A DNA stretch of 64,000 nt, from positions 1 through 64,000 of the forward strand of contig CADABS010000005.1 in NCBI GenBank assembly GCA_902786245.1, in the 5' to 3' direction. How positions within the stretch are numbered: position 1 is the first letter of the stretch; each line of letters begins with the position of its first letter. Made by a program: the position numbers and the translations under genes. The notes beneath the pieces are model-generated. The model did not search any database and had not been told where the DNA came from. It saw only the letters and a list, made by a program, of their open reading frames with translations. This stretch comes from an uncultured Erysipelotrichaceae bacterium. GTDB lineage: Bacteria > Bacillota_I > Bacilli_A > Erysipelotrichales > Erysipelotrichaceae. Positions 38,307 to 48,042 of the stretch are shown here, in pieces.

Positions 38307-39641
38307 ATGAGTACAAGAGAAAGACTGGGAAGCCGGCTCGGCTTCATTATGCTGTCAGCCGGATGCGCGATCGGCTGCGGAAATGTATGGAAATTCCCGT
38401 GGATGTGCGGGCAGTACGGAGGCGGCAGCTTTATGGTACTGTATTTTATTTTTCTTCTCGTGCTGGGTCTGCCGGTGCTGACGATGGAATTTTCCGTCGG
38501 CAGAGCAGCCCAGACATCGCCCGTGCATATGTATCGGAAACTGCAGAAAAAGGGATGCTGGAATCTGTGGGGAGCAGTATGCCTGTTCGGCAATATCGCA
38601 TTGATGGCATTCTACTGTGTCGTGACCGGATGGATCCTGTATTACTTCTTCCGCTTTGCGGCCGGAAGAACAGAAGGACTGGGCTTTGCGGCAATGATTT
38701 CGGATCCTGCCGTCAATGTCATATCCCTGCTGATCACCGTCGTAGCGGCATTTGCGGTGCTGAGCTTCGATCTGCAGAACGGACTGGAGAGAATCACCAA
38801 GGGAATGATGATCACACTGCTCATTCTGATGGCAGTGCTGGCAGTGCACAGTCTGCGTCTGCCCGGTGCAGCAGAAGGACTGAAGTTCTATCTCGTTCCG
38901 GATTTTTCCAAAATCAACGGGGAAACGGCAGCCGGTGCCATGAACCAGGCGTTTTTCACATTGTCTGTCGGCATGGGCAGCATGGCGATTTTCGGCAGCT
39001 ATATCGATCAGGAAAGAACCCTGATGGGAGAAGCCCTGCATGTGATTGCACTGGATACCGCTGTTGCCGTGATTGCCGGTCTGATCATGTTTCCGGCCTG
39101 CTTTACCTATGGCGTGGAAGTGACATCAGGTCCGAGTCTTCTGTTCGATACGATGGCGACGGTGTTCAATCATATGGCCGGCGGCAGATGGTGGGGCATG
39201 CTGTTTTTCCTGTTCATGGTATTTGCGGCCATGTCGACGGTGCTCGGTGTCTGTGAAAACATTCTGGCAATGGTCCGGGAACTGACCGGCTGGAGCCGCC
39301 CGAAAGGCAGCCTGATCTGTGCGGCAGGGGTATTTGCGTCTGCCCTGACGACTGCCCTGGGATACAGTGTTCTGCATTTTCAGCCGTTTGCGCCGGGCTC
39401 TTCCTGGCTGGATTTCTGGGATTTTATCGTTTCCGTCAACATCCTGCCGCTGGGCTCTCTGCTTCTTTCGGTATTCTGCTGCAGTGCATCGGGCTGGGGC
39501 TGGGAGGCATTCCTGCAGGAAGCCAATGCCGGCAGGGGACTCCGGGTGAGCCGGGCGATGAAGCCGGTATTCCGGTTTGCTGTTCCGGCAGTCATTCTGT
39601 TTGTCTATATCTACGGTCTGGCTGTATTCAAATGGCGCTGA
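38307..39641 (+). CDS. Sodium-dependent transporter (NSS/SNF family)
   Basis: 444 residues, about 11 hydrophobic segments. The N-terminal 'RLGFIMLSAGCAIGCGNVWKFPWMCGQYGGGSFMVLY' is the TM1 Na/substrate site of LeuT-type neurotransmitter:sodium symporters, and 'GMGSMAIFGSYI' matches TM6. Imports an amino acid or related amine with Na; substrate not predictable. AGGAGG supports the ATG at 38307. Length is usual for bacterial members. Confidence 0.9.
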   Translation: MSTRERLGSRLGFIMLSAGCAIGCGNVWKFPWMCGQYGGGSFMVLYFIFLLVLGLPVLTMEFSVGRAAQTSPVHMYRKLQKKGCWNLWGAVCLFGNIALMAFYCVVTGWILYYFFRFAAGRTEGLGFAAMISDPAVNVISLLITVVAAFAVLSFDLQNGLERITKGMMITLLILMAVLAVHSLRLPGAAEGLKFYLVPDFSKINGETAAGAMNQAFFTLSVGMGSMAIFGSYIDQERTLMGEALHVIALDTAVAVIAGLIMFPACFTYGVEVTSGPSLLFDTMATVFNHMAGGRWWGMLFFLFMVFAAMSTVLGVCENILAMVRELTGWSRPKGSLICAAGVFASALTTALGYSVLHFQPFAPGSSWLDFWDFIVSVNILPLGSLLLSVFCCSASGWGWEAFLQEANAGRGLRVSRAMKPVFRFAVPAVILFVYIYGLAVFKWR

Positions 39642-39674
39642 TGCGCTACAATAATGAAAAAGGCAGGACCGTAT

Positions 39675-41654
39675 ATGTTTATCAAAGATCATCAGGCACT
39701 GATTGTCAGACACGCAGGCGAAACGCTGCGGATCGAGCCGTGGGGCATCGATTCTCTGCGCATCCGCTCCACCCGCTACCCGCAGTTTACAGAGCATGAC
39801 TGGGCATTGACCGAGCAACCGGCCAGAACGGAAGCGGAAATTCATATCGGTGAAACATCGGCGGAAATCATATGCGGCAGAATCAGAGCCGCTGTCAATC
39901 CCCAGGGCGTCATCGCGTTCTATAAAGACGGTAAATGCTTCCTGCGGAAATATTTCCGCAATTATGAAGGAACCCTCGGAAACGAAAGCAGATGCCTGAA
40001 GTATATCAACCGCGACTACCGGCCGTATATCGGCGGCGATTACCGGATCGTGCAGAAATTCGATTCCGATCCGCAGGAAAAGATTTTCGGCATGGGTCAG
40101 TATCAGCAGGCCAATACCGATCTCAAGGGATGCATTCTTGATCTTGAGCAGAGAAACAGCCAGGTATCGGTACCGTTCTTCATCTCCTCAAAGGGCTACG
40201 GATTCCTCTGGAACAATCCGGCCGTCGGCCGGGCTTCCTTCGGTACGAATATTACCGAATTTACTGCGGAAGCAGTGAAGCAGCTGGATGAATGGATCAC
40301 GGCAGCCGATACCCCGAAACAGATCCTGTTCAACTATACGGCAGCTACCGGCAGAGCACCGCATTTCCCGGAAGATCTGATGGGACTGTGGCAGTGCAAG
40401 CTCAGATACAGAACCCAGCAGGAAGTGCTGGATACCGCCCGGGCCTGTGCAGAACACGGTGTGAAGATCAATGCGATCGTGATCGACTACTTCCACTGGA
40501 CCTGCCAGGGAGACTGGAAATTCGATCCGCAATACTGGCCCGATCCCAAAGCGATGGCCGATGAACTGCATGCGATGGGCATCAAAGTATGCGTATCGGT
40601 GTGGCCTTCCGTAGACAAAAAGAGCGAAAACTTCAATGAGATGCTGGAACGCGGTCTGCTCATCCAGACCGAGCGGGGCGGATATCAGACCTATGACTAT
40701 CAGGGCGACTGTACCGAAATCGATGCGACCAATCCCGAGACCCGCCAGTACCTCTATGAGAAAGTGAAAAAGAACTACCTGGATCTGGGCATCGATATGA
40801 TCTGGCTGGACAATGCTGAGCCGGATTATGTCAAATATGATTTTGATCAGTACCGCTATTACATCGGCACCGCGCTTTCCTGTTCGAATATCTGGCCGCA
40901 GTATTTCAGCCGTGCCATCTATGACAATATGATTGCGGACGGCCGGAAGGATCCGGTCAACCTGCTGCGCAGCTGCTGGGCAGGTTCGCAGAAATACGGC
41001 AATGTGATCTGGTCAGGCGATGTGCCAAGTACCTTTGAATCCTTCCGCGACCAGCTGCAGTGCGGCATCAATATGGGACTGGCAGGCATTCCCTGGTGGA
41101 CGACCGATATCGGCGGTTTCATGACCGATGATGTCAATGACCCGGTATTCCGTCAGCTGCTGATCCGCTGGTTCGAATTCGCCGCATTCACTGCCGTCCT
41201 GCGCATGCACGGCGACAGAGGTCCGTATGACATTCCGCCTCTGGATGACAGAGACTTCGGCGGCGGCTATCTGCATACCGGTCAGCCGAATGAATTATGG
41301 TCCTATGGCGAAGAGAATTTCCGGATCATGAAGAAATATCTGGATATCCGTCTGTCCATGCATGACTACATCGCTTCCCTGTATGAAGAAGCCTCCAGAG
41401 AAGGCAGTCCGCTGCTCAGGGCGATGTTCTATGAATTCCCGGAAGACGCGGAATGCTGGGAAATATACGATCAGTTCATGTTCGGCAGCAGGTATCTGGT
41501 CGCACCTGTCCTGTATCAGGATACCTTTGAAAGAGAAGTCTATCTGCCAGCGGGCAGATGGCAGGATTTCCATACCGGAAAAATCCTGGAAGGCGGCAGA
41601 AGGATCATGGTTCCGTCACCGCTGGATGTGATACCGGTATTCATCAAAGCATAG
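39675..41654 (+). CDS. Glycoside hydrolase family 31 (alpha-glucosidase/alpha-xylosidase type)
   Basis: 659 residues. GH31 features: 'KIFGMGQYQQ', 'FPEDLMGLWQCKLRYRTQQEVL', nucleophile Asp in MIWLDNAEPD (~379), acid/base Asp in VIWSGDVPSTF (~449) and 'GIPWWTTDIGGF'. No signal peptide, so it acts in the cytosol on imported oligosaccharides. The WLDNAEPD context is closer to xylosidase-like members than to classic maltases, but the substrate is open. ATG 39675 has GGCAGGA upstream; an ATG at 39654 sits in a TACAAT promoter-like box. Confidence 0.88.
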   Translation: MFIKDHQALIVRHAGETLRIEPWGIDSLRIRSTRYPQFTEHDWALTEQPARTEAEIHIGETSAEIICGRIRAAVNPQGVIAFYKDGKCFLRKYFRNYEGTLGNESRCLKYINRDYRPYIGGDYRIVQKFDSDPQEKIFGMGQYQQANTDLKGCILDLEQRNSQVSVPFFISSKGYGFLWNNPAVGRASFGTNITEFTAEAVKQLDEWITAADTPKQILFNYTAATGRAPHFPEDLMGLWQCKLRYRTQQEVLDTARACAEHGVKINAIVIDYFHWTCQGDWKFDPQYWPDPKAMADELHAMGIKVCVSVWPSVDKKSENFNEMLERGLLIQTERGGYQTYDYQGDCTEIDATNPETRQYLYEKVKKNYLDLGIDMIWLDNAEPDYVKYDFDQYRYYIGTALSCSNIWPQYFSRAIYDNMIADGRKDPVNLLRSCWAGSQKYGNVIWSGDVPSTFESFRDQLQCGINMGLAGIPWWTTDIGGFMTDDVNDPVFRQLLIRWFEFAAFTAVLRMHGDRGPYDIPPLDDRDFGGGYLHTGQPNELWSYGEENFRIMKKYLDIRLSMHDYIASLYEEASREGSPLLRAMFYEFPEDAECWEIYDQFMFGSRYLVAPVLYQDTFEREVYLPAGRWQDFHTGKILEGGRRIMVPSPLDVIPVFIKA

Positions 41655-41656
41655 TA

Positions 41657-41678
41657 AAAGCCAGGGAAACCTGGCTTT
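41657..41678. terminator. Bidirectional terminator between convergent genes
   Basis: AAAGCCAGG (41657-41665) and CCTGGCTTT (41670-41678) form a perfect 9-bp stem with a GAAA loop. It serves the GH31 gene on the left and the phosphatase gene on the right, whose stop codon begins within it. Confidence 0.8.
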
Positions 41679-42855
41679 AATATTGCTCGATCGTTACGAT
41701 CTTTCCGAGTCTGCGCAGATTGTCGGCCATTTCTTCAATGACCATCTGCTTGGCGCTGAGCGATATGGAACTGCCGAATCCTTTATGGCCTTCGTTTTCG
41801 GACATGCCCAGCAGGAAGCGTATCCTGCTGGAATTGCCCAGTGCCCTGACCAGACAGGAGGCGCCGTCCTGTTCCTTTGACAGCAGCAGTTCTTCATAGA
41901 AGTCATGGTCCTGACCGGCCAGCCGCAGGAACATATTGGCTTTCTGCATGGTGAGCAGACCTTCCGTGACAAGGTCGATGCCTTTGATCATCGCCTTGGG
42001 CGGGACATCTTCCGACATCGGCGAATCGGTATCGGTGAGCACTTCGGTATGCAGATAGCGGGCAGCGACGAGACTTGTTGTTCCGCCGCATACGATCTTA
42101 TACCGGGTCGCATTCATCAGTTTCATCATGACCTTGTCATCATCTTCCCGGTGCGCAGGCGGTCCGGCCATGACGACGGTTTCTTCGGCCGGGACGATAT
42201 GCACATCCGCAACGGTGCAGTCATCATACGGTTTTCCGCCATAGAGATTATTGACCATCGCCAGCAGGATGCGGTCGGCTTCCCGGGCCGGGTCTTCCGG
42301 ACGGATCTCATCTGCCAGGAAGGCTTCCACCGCATTCTGGTCCCAGCCGTAGTTGAGTTCCTGTTCTGTTCCGGCATACAGGATGCCGTCGGAGAAGATG
42401 AGAATATGATCGCCCGGCTTCAATTCCAGATCGGAAGTATAAATCGTTTTTCCGCTGATCCGGCGCTCTTCTTTTCTGATCGGCATGACTTCTCCGCTGC
42501 GCAGGAATACGGCAGCCGGATTGTCATACTGGGCAAGATGGGCATGTCCGTCATAGAACACCTGCAGGATCGTGAAGGTGCTGTAGGCAACTTCTCTTTC
42601 GGAACATACCGGCAGGGTCGCCGCAATCGTCTCGACCGCTTCATTCAGGGACAGTCCTTCAAAGATCATTTCCGAGATGATCGTTCCGGTCAGGGTGGAC
42701 AGGATATTCGCCTTGACACCTGATCCCAGTCCGTCCGCCAGAACCAGGACAAAGCAGTCATCGCTCTGTCTGATCATGACTCTGTCGCCGCAGAGTTCTT
42801 CGCCGAAATGGAAGAGGGAACGCCAGTCGGCATCGACATGGATTTTCTCGTTCAT
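41677..42855 (-). CDS. SpoIIE-type PP2C serine phosphatase
   Basis: 392 residues from MNEKIHVDADWRSLFHFG. The N-terminal ~220 residues are a SpoIIE/PP2C domain (GDRVMIRQSDDCFVLVLADGLGSGVKA; DHILIFSDGIL; PYDDCTVADVHI), with the metal-binding Asp residues present. The C-terminal ~150 residues are unassigned (YKIVCGGTTSLVAARYLHTEV...). It follows the hydrogenase-like sensor gene after one base on the same strand. This pairing is known for group C sensory FeFe-hydrogenases, suggesting redox or hydrogen signalling through Ser/Thr dephosphorylation. Confidence 0.85.
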   Translation of the reverse strand: MNEKIHVDADWRSLFHFGEELCGDRVMIRQSDDCFVLVLADGLGSGVKANILSTLTGTIISEMIFEGLSLNEAVETIAATLPVCSEREVAYSTFTILQVFYDGHAHLAQYDNPAAVFLRSGEVMPIRKEERRISGKTIYTSDLELKPGDHILIFSDGILYAGTEQELNYGWDQNAVEAFLADEIRPEDPAREADRILLAMVNNLYGGKPYDDCTVADVHIVPAEETVVMAGPPAHREDDDKVMMKLMNATRYKIVCGGTTSLVAARYLHTEVLTDTDSPMSEDVPPKAMIKGIDLVTEGLLTMQKANMFLRLAGQDHDFYEELLLSKEQDGASCLVRALGNSSRIRFLLGMSENEGHKGFGSSISLSAKQMVIEEMADNLRRLGKIVTIEQY

Positions 42856-42856
42856 G

Positions 42857-44533
42857 CTATTCACCGCGGATGACTTTCTGCAGCTCGAGCAGGGCGACTT
42901 TGGAACGGGCTGTCGTCTCACCGAGCATGGAGGCGATTTCCTGTACGGATTTCATCTGTTCATTGATGACTTTCTGGGTCACTTCCATCGCTTCCGTACG
43001 CATCGCGGCCAGTTTCATTTCCTGCTTTGTTTCTTCGGTCCTGTCCATCAGGATGATGACCGTCAGATTCTGGCCACGGGCATGGACGACGGCGTGTTCG
43101 ATCAGCTTCTGGTAGCTTTCATAGAAACACTGGAAGTATCCGGTCTTTCTGCGCTTTTCTTTGACCAGATCAATCAGTCCGGTATCGGGAAGAATGCCTT
43201 CCAGAGGCATGCCGGAGGCATCGACTTTTTCAAAGCCGAGCATGGTTTTTGCGGCATTGTTCATATCCCGGATGAGCAGATCGTCATCGACGACGAGGAT
43301 GCCGTTGGGAGTATTATCCAGCATGACTGCGGAAAGCGACTGGGCTCTTTCCAGCGCATCCGGCAGACAGATCTTCGGATCGGCTTTTCCGTCGAGTACG
43401 GCAATGGCCTTGAGGCGGCATGTTTCATAGCCGCAGGCACCGCAGTCGCGGATCTTCATCGGTTCTGTTTTGCCCATGGCAATCATCTGTTTCTGAATCT
43501 CTTCTTCGGTATGGACCGGACGGTAGATGTTCTCTTTGCGCCATTGCGCATGCATGTCCACAGGCAGCTCTCCGGTGGTGATCTTCGGGGTATTGGCGGT
43601 TTGCCTGCTGATCCGCAGCTGACCGAGGAATTCATTGTGTGTAAAATGCGAAAGCAGCGGTCCGGCCAGGCAGGAGCCTTTGCATGCGTTGACTTCCAGC
43701 AGGCAGCCTTCCAGTTCGCCCCGGCGGATGGCTTCCAGCATATAGCGGATCTTTTCAATGCCGTCGACCGGTACATATTCATAATTGGGATTTTCCGGCA
43801 GGGTTGCGATGATGCCGCCCGGCGTCGGATAGGCCCGGGCAATGGATCCTTCAAATGCCTCCCATTGCGGCCGTTCTGCTTCCTGCAGATCTGCTTTCAG
43901 CCAGCCGACCAGTTCTTCCATGGATATGCATGCATCGGCAGCGCCGGCAAAGCGGACGTCCTCGATCTCTTTATATTTGGCGATGCAAGGGGAAAGGAAT
44001 ACGATCTTCGCATCGGGATGGGCACTGCGGATCATCCGGGCATGGGCAATCAGCGGGGATACGACCGGTGCCATCTGGTCTGTCAGATCGCCGTATTCTT
44101 TTTCAATCAGGGAATTGACGGCCGGGCAGCAGGTCGTGATGATATTCTTCATCGTATGCTCTTCGATCAGGTTCATGTATGCCCTGGAAACCATGGCTGC
44201 TCCGCGGGCTGTTTCTTCGATATCACTGAAGCCGCGGCTTTTCAGCAGTTCTTTGAGCGCATTGAAATCTTTCCAGACAACCGCAAAGCTCGGGGCGGTG
44301 CTGAGAATGACTTCCCGTCCTTCTCTGAGCCACTGCAGTACTTCCTTCATCTGCGATTTCTGCTTTTTTGCGTCATGCGGGCAGGCAGTATAGCAGCGTC
44401 CGCACAGAATGCATTCGTTGGGTTCGATTCTGGGTGAATTATTGATGTATGTCATGGCATTTGTCGGGCAGGCACGTACGCACCGCAGACAGTTATGACA
44501 GTGATGATCCACCAGCTGAATGTAATCTTTCAT
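42857..44533 (-). CDS. Sensory FeFe-hydrogenase-like protein (group C, HydS-type) with PAS
   Basis: 558 residues. Two 4Fe-4S motifs at the start (CHNCLRCVRACP, CILCGRCYTACP); H-cluster motifs TTCCPAVNSL, LSPCIAKYKEIEDV and VNACKGSCLAGP; an Fe-S domain IRDCGACGYETCR; a PAS domain (~residues 405-470, NGILVVDDDLLIRDMNNAAKTMLGF); and a C-terminal helix. This is the layout of putative hydrogen-sensing group C FeFe-hydrogenases, encoded with a PP2C phosphatase as here. Whether it binds a full H-cluster or makes hydrogen cannot be read from sequence. Confidence 0.85.
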   Translation of the reverse strand: MKDYIQLVDHHCHNCLRCVRACPTNAMTYINNSPRIEPNECILCGRCYTACPHDAKKQKSQMKEVLQWLREGREVILSTAPSFAVVWKDFNALKELLKSRGFSDIEETARGAAMVSRAYMNLIEEHTMKNIITTCCPAVNSLIEKEYGDLTDQMAPVVSPLIAHARMIRSAHPDAKIVFLSPCIAKYKEIEDVRFAGAADACISMEELVGWLKADLQEAERPQWEAFEGSIARAYPTPGGIIATLPENPNYEYVPVDGIEKIRYMLEAIRRGELEGCLLEVNACKGSCLAGPLLSHFTHNEFLGQLRISRQTANTPKITTGELPVDMHAQWRKENIYRPVHTEEEIQKQMIAMGKTEPMKIRDCGACGYETCRLKAIAVLDGKADPKICLPDALERAQSLSAVMLDNTPNGILVVDDDLLIRDMNNAAKTMLGFEKVDASGMPLEGILPDTGLIDLVKEKRRKTGYFQCFYESYQKLIEHAVVHARGQNLTVIILMDRTEETKQEMKLAAMRTEAMEVTQKVINEQMKSVQEIASMLGETTARSKVALLELQKVIRGE

Positions 44534-44595
44534 AATAGTTAAATCTCCTGTTATCCGTGCTGCATTATATCATTGGAATGCCCGATAATACATTG

Positions 44596-45237
44596 TCAGT
44601 GAAGCGGCAGTGCAACAAGTTTATGATGATCAATGGTGTATATTTCATCCGTAAAAGAAGTATCTGTTTCACTGTGGCTGGTATAGATCATCATTCTTCC
44701 GGCACCTGCGGATACATGGTCTTTCAGCAGAGCCATCGTTTTTGTGACAGCAGTCTGATCGAGTGAATCAAACGGCTCATCCAGGATCAGGTATTTCGGG
44801 TCATCCATCACTGCCTGGATCAGGCGCATTTTCTGACGCATTCCCAGGGAATAAGTCCGGTATTTCTTATGGATATCATCCGTCAGATCGAAGTATTCAA
44901 TCAGTTCTTTCAGTTTTTCTGCAGAGCAGCGTTTCCGAATATCTGCCAGGTATGCAAGATTGTCATATCCGCTCCATTGGCTCATAAACTGCGGTGCATC
45001 GATAAATATGCCGGCATCTTCAATGAAATCTCTGCCGTTCTCTCCGAGAACACTGCCGTCACAGATGACCTGGCCGCTGTCAGGAAAACTGTAGCCGACA
45101 ATCATTTTCAGCAGGACGCTTTTTCCGATGCCGTTTTCCCCGGCAATCTTTATGACCGGACTGCTGAAGACTGCGCTGACATCTTCAAAGAGAATGTTTT
45201 CTTTATATTTTTTGCGAATATGCTTCAGTTCAATCAT
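44596..45237 (-). CDS. ABC transporter ATP-binding protein
   Basis: 213 residues. Walker A GENGIGKS (~residues 34-41), signature YSLGMRQK, Walker B YLILDEPFDSLD and a terminal switch His ('YTSHS'). The form matches short ATPases of bacteriocin- or antibiotic-type exporters. Last gene of a leftward operon with three membrane proteins and an exported peptide. Overlaps the gene before it by eight bases. Confidence 0.9.
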   Translation of the reverse strand: MIELKHIRKKYKENILFEDVSAVFSSPVIKIAGENGIGKSVLLKMIVGYSFPDSGQVICDGSVLGENGRDFIEDAGIFIDAPQFMSQWSGYDNLAYLADIRKRCSAEKLKELIEYFDLTDDIHKKYRTYSLGMRQKMRLIQAVMDDPKYLILDEPFDSLDQTAVTKTMALLKDHVSAGAGRMMIYTSHSETDTSFTDEIYTIDHHKLVALPLH

Positions 45238-45943
45238 GAATATTCACTTCCTTTCGTTTAAAAAAGTGAAGTTCACATAAAGCCATGGCGCAGAACAGTC
45301 CGGCAGATAAAACCAGACCGTATAATTCCATCAGGAGGTCAGCTGAACATGTGATCAGATGCTGCCCGCTGACCGCATCGAATCCGATTCCGGCCAGAAC
45401 AGACAGAAACGGAAGCGTGAAAACATACGAGGGAGGATTGAACAGGCAGAAGATCCGGATTGCACAGATCATCGTCTGCAGCAAAACAGAAAAGCGGATA
45501 CAGTACAGACAGACACAGAGAACCGATGCGGCAGAAATATTCTCTCTGATCCAGAACAAAGACAGCATTGCAATGGAAACAATGATCATGATAAGCAGTA
45601 CTGACAGACGGATAATGTCATGCAGGCTTTCTCGGATCATCTGCTTCAGAACTTCATTGCGGCTGCTTCTGTACAAGCGCATGGAGAGAAAGGAAGTGTT
45701 CTCATTGATACATGACAGAAATGCATCTGCAGTGAAATGGAAAAACCAGAGAAACCATATGATATGCATCGGATCAAACCTGCTGAACCGGAAATGCGCA
45801 AACATGCTGAAATTGAGAAACTGCAGATTCAGAAGAACAGGATAGCTGTTATTCTGCCGGTAAGGCAGAAGCAGGAAAAAGAATGACATGATATATGCAG
45901 CAGATGTCGTTATACCAAGTCTTTTCCAGCCGACTCCAGCCAT
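45230..45943 (-). CDS. ABC transporter membrane protein
   Basis: 237 residues, six or so hydrophobic segments (AAYIMSFFFLLLP, IIRLSVLLIMIIVSIAMLSLFWI, VLCVCLYCIRFSVLLQTMI, FTLPFLSVLAGIGF, ELYGLVLSAGLFCAMAL). Phe/Ile-rich, no recognised family. It overlaps the ATPase gene and starts inside the previous membrane gene, so it is a likely permease subunit of the same system. Confidence 0.65.
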   Translation of the reverse strand: MAGVGWKRLGITTSAAYIMSFFFLLLPYRQNNSYPVLLNLQFLNFSMFAHFRFSRFDPMHIIWFLWFFHFTADAFLSCINENTSFLSMRLYRSSRNEVLKQMIRESLHDIIRLSVLLIMIIVSIAMLSLFWIRENISAASVLCVCLYCIRFSVLLQTMICAIRIFCLFNPPSYVFTLPFLSVLAGIGFDAVSGQHLITCSADLLMELYGLVLSAGLFCAMALCELHFFKRKEVNIHD

Positions 45944-46557
45944 TGATGCCGCCTCCTTTCACAGCCCATCATGATTTCCGTATATATACAGGTGAATACG
46001 GTAAAAGCGGTTATACAGCATAAAAATCTCAGAGGCTGTTCTTTTTGCAGGAGAGAGAATGGATTCAGGGCAGAAGGGACCAGAATCTGCAGAATGTACA
46101 GCAGATTCCATAGGATATATCCCGCCGTAATCCGCCGGAAGTTGCCGTACAGAAGAATTAAACATGCAGTGTCTGCCGCAAACAGCAGAAGACAGGTATT
46201 TCTGTACAGCAGTGTTCTGATTTCGAAAAGGGGATCGCAGATACCGAACAGAACAGTCTGAAAAAGCGTCACGTAAACTGTCATTGTCATCAGCCGCTTA
46301 ACCGCACAGGCCAGCCGGTGTCTGTAATACTGCCGGATTGATTCAAAACGGTATATGACTGTCATCATCGGCATTTCAGATGACATCTGATAAAACAGGA
46401 AGAACGAGAAAACTGCCATATATGTGTATTCCTGCAGAATCTGTGAACAGACGGATGTCTGCAGTTTCGCAGTACTCCGGATCAGCAGTGCTGTATAAAC
46501 CAGATTTGTCAGACAGCTTCCGAGAGTTCCGGACATAACTGTTCTATATTTCCGCAT
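45910..46557 (-). CDS. ABC transporter membrane protein
   Basis: 215 residues, about six hydrophobic segments (YMAVFSFFLFYQMSSEMPM, LMTMTVYVTLFQTVLFGI, CLLLFAADTACLILLYG, YILWNLLYILQILVPSALNPF, FLCCITAFTVFTCIYTEIM). No known family. It overlaps both neighbours (34 bases and 14 bases). Three different membrane proteins with one ATPase is an unusual number and suggests an immunity or export complex. Confidence 0.6.
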   Translation of the reverse strand: MRKYRTVMSGTLGSCLTNLVYTALLIRSTAKLQTSVCSQILQEYTYMAVFSFFLFYQMSSEMPMMTVIYRFESIRQYYRHRLACAVKRLMTMTVYVTLFQTVLFGICDPLFEIRTLLYRNTCLLLFAADTACLILLYGNFRRITAGYILWNLLYILQILVPSALNPFSLLQKEQPLRFLCCITAFTVFTCIYTEIMMGCERRRHQWLESAGKDLV

Positions 46558-47428
46558 ATTCTGTCTGTTTCAGAATTGTCATGATTCCGATGAACATGGG
46601 AATCATGTTGATTGCAATAATCAGCGGTGTATTGATATCCGAATAAGAGCCGGCTGCCATAATTACAGACGGGTTGACATACAGAGATACCTGCGGAATG
46701 ATCCAGTACAGAGAAAATCCAATGGCAGAAAGCCCGTAGTAATAGAGGACAGGAGCTGCGGCAGCTGTCTTGAAGCCCGGCGATATCAGAACGGCCGCTT
46801 CCGAAAAAACAGCATAGACAGATGGAATCAGAAAGAAACGGACAGAACCTTCCAGCACATAATATGCAAATATATGCCGGAGATAGAATCCTTCCGGCAG
46901 AACGTCATCAAACAGGGTACGGGACATACAGCCGAACCAGCGGGGATCGGCACCGGTTGCGATACGCATGAATATCACAAACAGCATATACGGTACAAAT
47001 ACGGACAGTGCAGCGCATACGGAATGCTTCACCGCTTTCAGGAAAATCATCCGCCGGTAACGGCAGTTCCGGAAATATTCAAAACGGTATACAGTTCTTC
47101 GCTCACGGTAAAAGCAGATACCTGCAAGAACGCCGTAAAGCGGAATAAACAGTTGAAACAGCTGGGTTGAAAAAATGATCTTCGTATCAAATCCCATCGC
47201 CGGGAAATTGAATACTGTAAAACGCAGAAAATCCCATTCGGTAAAAGGTACAGACGGGTCATCCGTTCCTAAATAAAGCCTTTTGTACTGCATATAATCA
47301 AATTCGTGATTCATAAGCTTTTTGATCCAGAACAGAAGCTGCTGGTCCATCAGAAAAAACAGGATCATCAGAAACAATGAAACCAATCCGGCAATGATAT
47401 ACGGTTTATATTCATGATTTCGGTTCAT
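46544..47428 (-). CDS. ABC transporter membrane protein
   Basis: 294 residues from MNRNHEYKPYIIAGLVSLFLMILFFLMD, ABC-2-like: first helix, a large external loop (~residues 30-80), then five further helices. The ATG at 47428 has GAGGTGCTGT upstream. Directly downstream of the exported peptide gene (58-base gap). The permease role is inferred from topology and operon. Confidence 0.6.
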   Translation of the reverse strand: MNRNHEYKPYIIAGLVSLFLMILFFLMDQQLLFWIKKLMNHEFDYMQYKRLYLGTDDPSVPFTEWDFLRFTVFNFPAMGFDTKIIFSTQLFQLFIPLYGVLAGICFYRERRTVYRFEYFRNCRYRRMIFLKAVKHSVCAALSVFVPYMLFVIFMRIATGADPRWFGCMSRTLFDDVLPEGFYLRHIFAYYVLEGSVRFFLIPSVYAVFSEAAVLISPGFKTAAAAPVLYYYGLSAIGFSLYWIIPQVSLYVNPSVIMAAGSYSDINTPLIIAINMIPMFIGIMTILKQTEYAEI

Positions 47429-47486
47429 ACAGCACCTCACAGGACAGAACAGGCAGGAGTCCATACCTGTTCTGTCCATTTCATAA

Positions 47487-47879
47487 TTACGGTTCCCAGA
47501 TACCGGTTACACAGGTATATGGATTGATGATATGTTCACGTCTAGCCCTGAGATAGTAGGGGTTTGTAAAATCAAGACTGTTTTCAGCAATGAATCTTGC
47601 CTGCAGATAAGTAAACAGTACCTCTGGTCCTACAACAGTGCCGTTAGCGTCAATGACCTGAAACCATTCATTATGAGACGCTTTATTGGAAGTCTGCCAT
47701 TCAACATAAGCCGCCAGTGAAGTGTCCTGTTTATAATTTCCTGTTGACTTATCACTGTATGTCCAGTCTTCTGTTATTACAAAACCAGTCTGATAAGCTT
47801 TTGCCGGGATAATCATTGTTCCGATCAGGGCAATGACCGCAAAACCCAGGCCAAGTATTCTGAATTTTTCAGTAATCAT
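47487..47879 (-). CDS. Exported small protein, possible transporter-linked peptide (DUF2712-like pattern)
   Basis: 130 residues. Cleavable signal peptide (residues 1-~28, FAVIALIGTMIIPAKA), then a ~100-residue mature part with 'YKQDTSLAAYVEWQTSNKASHNEWFQVID' and the end 'YYLRARREHIINPYTCVTGIWEP'. Short secreted proteins ending VxGxW with an adjacent ABC transporter occur in Firmicutes (DUF2712-like); a bacteriocin or signal function is possible. First gene of the operon, divergent from a GHKL kinase. AAGCAGGTGAA precedes the ATG. Confidence 0.6.
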   Translation of the reverse strand: MITEKFRILGLGFAVIALIGTMIIPAKAYQTGFVITEDWTYSDKSTGNYKQDTSLAAYVEWQTSNKASHNEWFQVIDANGTVVGPEVLFTYLQARFIAENSLDFTNPYYLRARREHIINPYTCVTGIWEP

Positions 47880-48042
47880 AATTCACCTGCTTTCTTTCAA
47901 ATTCAAAACACATATGAATGCTGAATCGTACGATTGAAACAAGAACAGTACATGCTGATACGAGAGAACCCGGCATGTATGTCCGACATGTCTGTCTTAT
48001 ACATAGCAGTATTTACCGGATGCCTGAACAGATTCTGCGCGA

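Noticed and set aside
42677-44437. 586-codon frame opposite the FeFe-hydrogenase-like gene
   Set aside because: Long open antisense frame caused by codon bias. The minus-strand protein has unmistakable Fe-S motifs.
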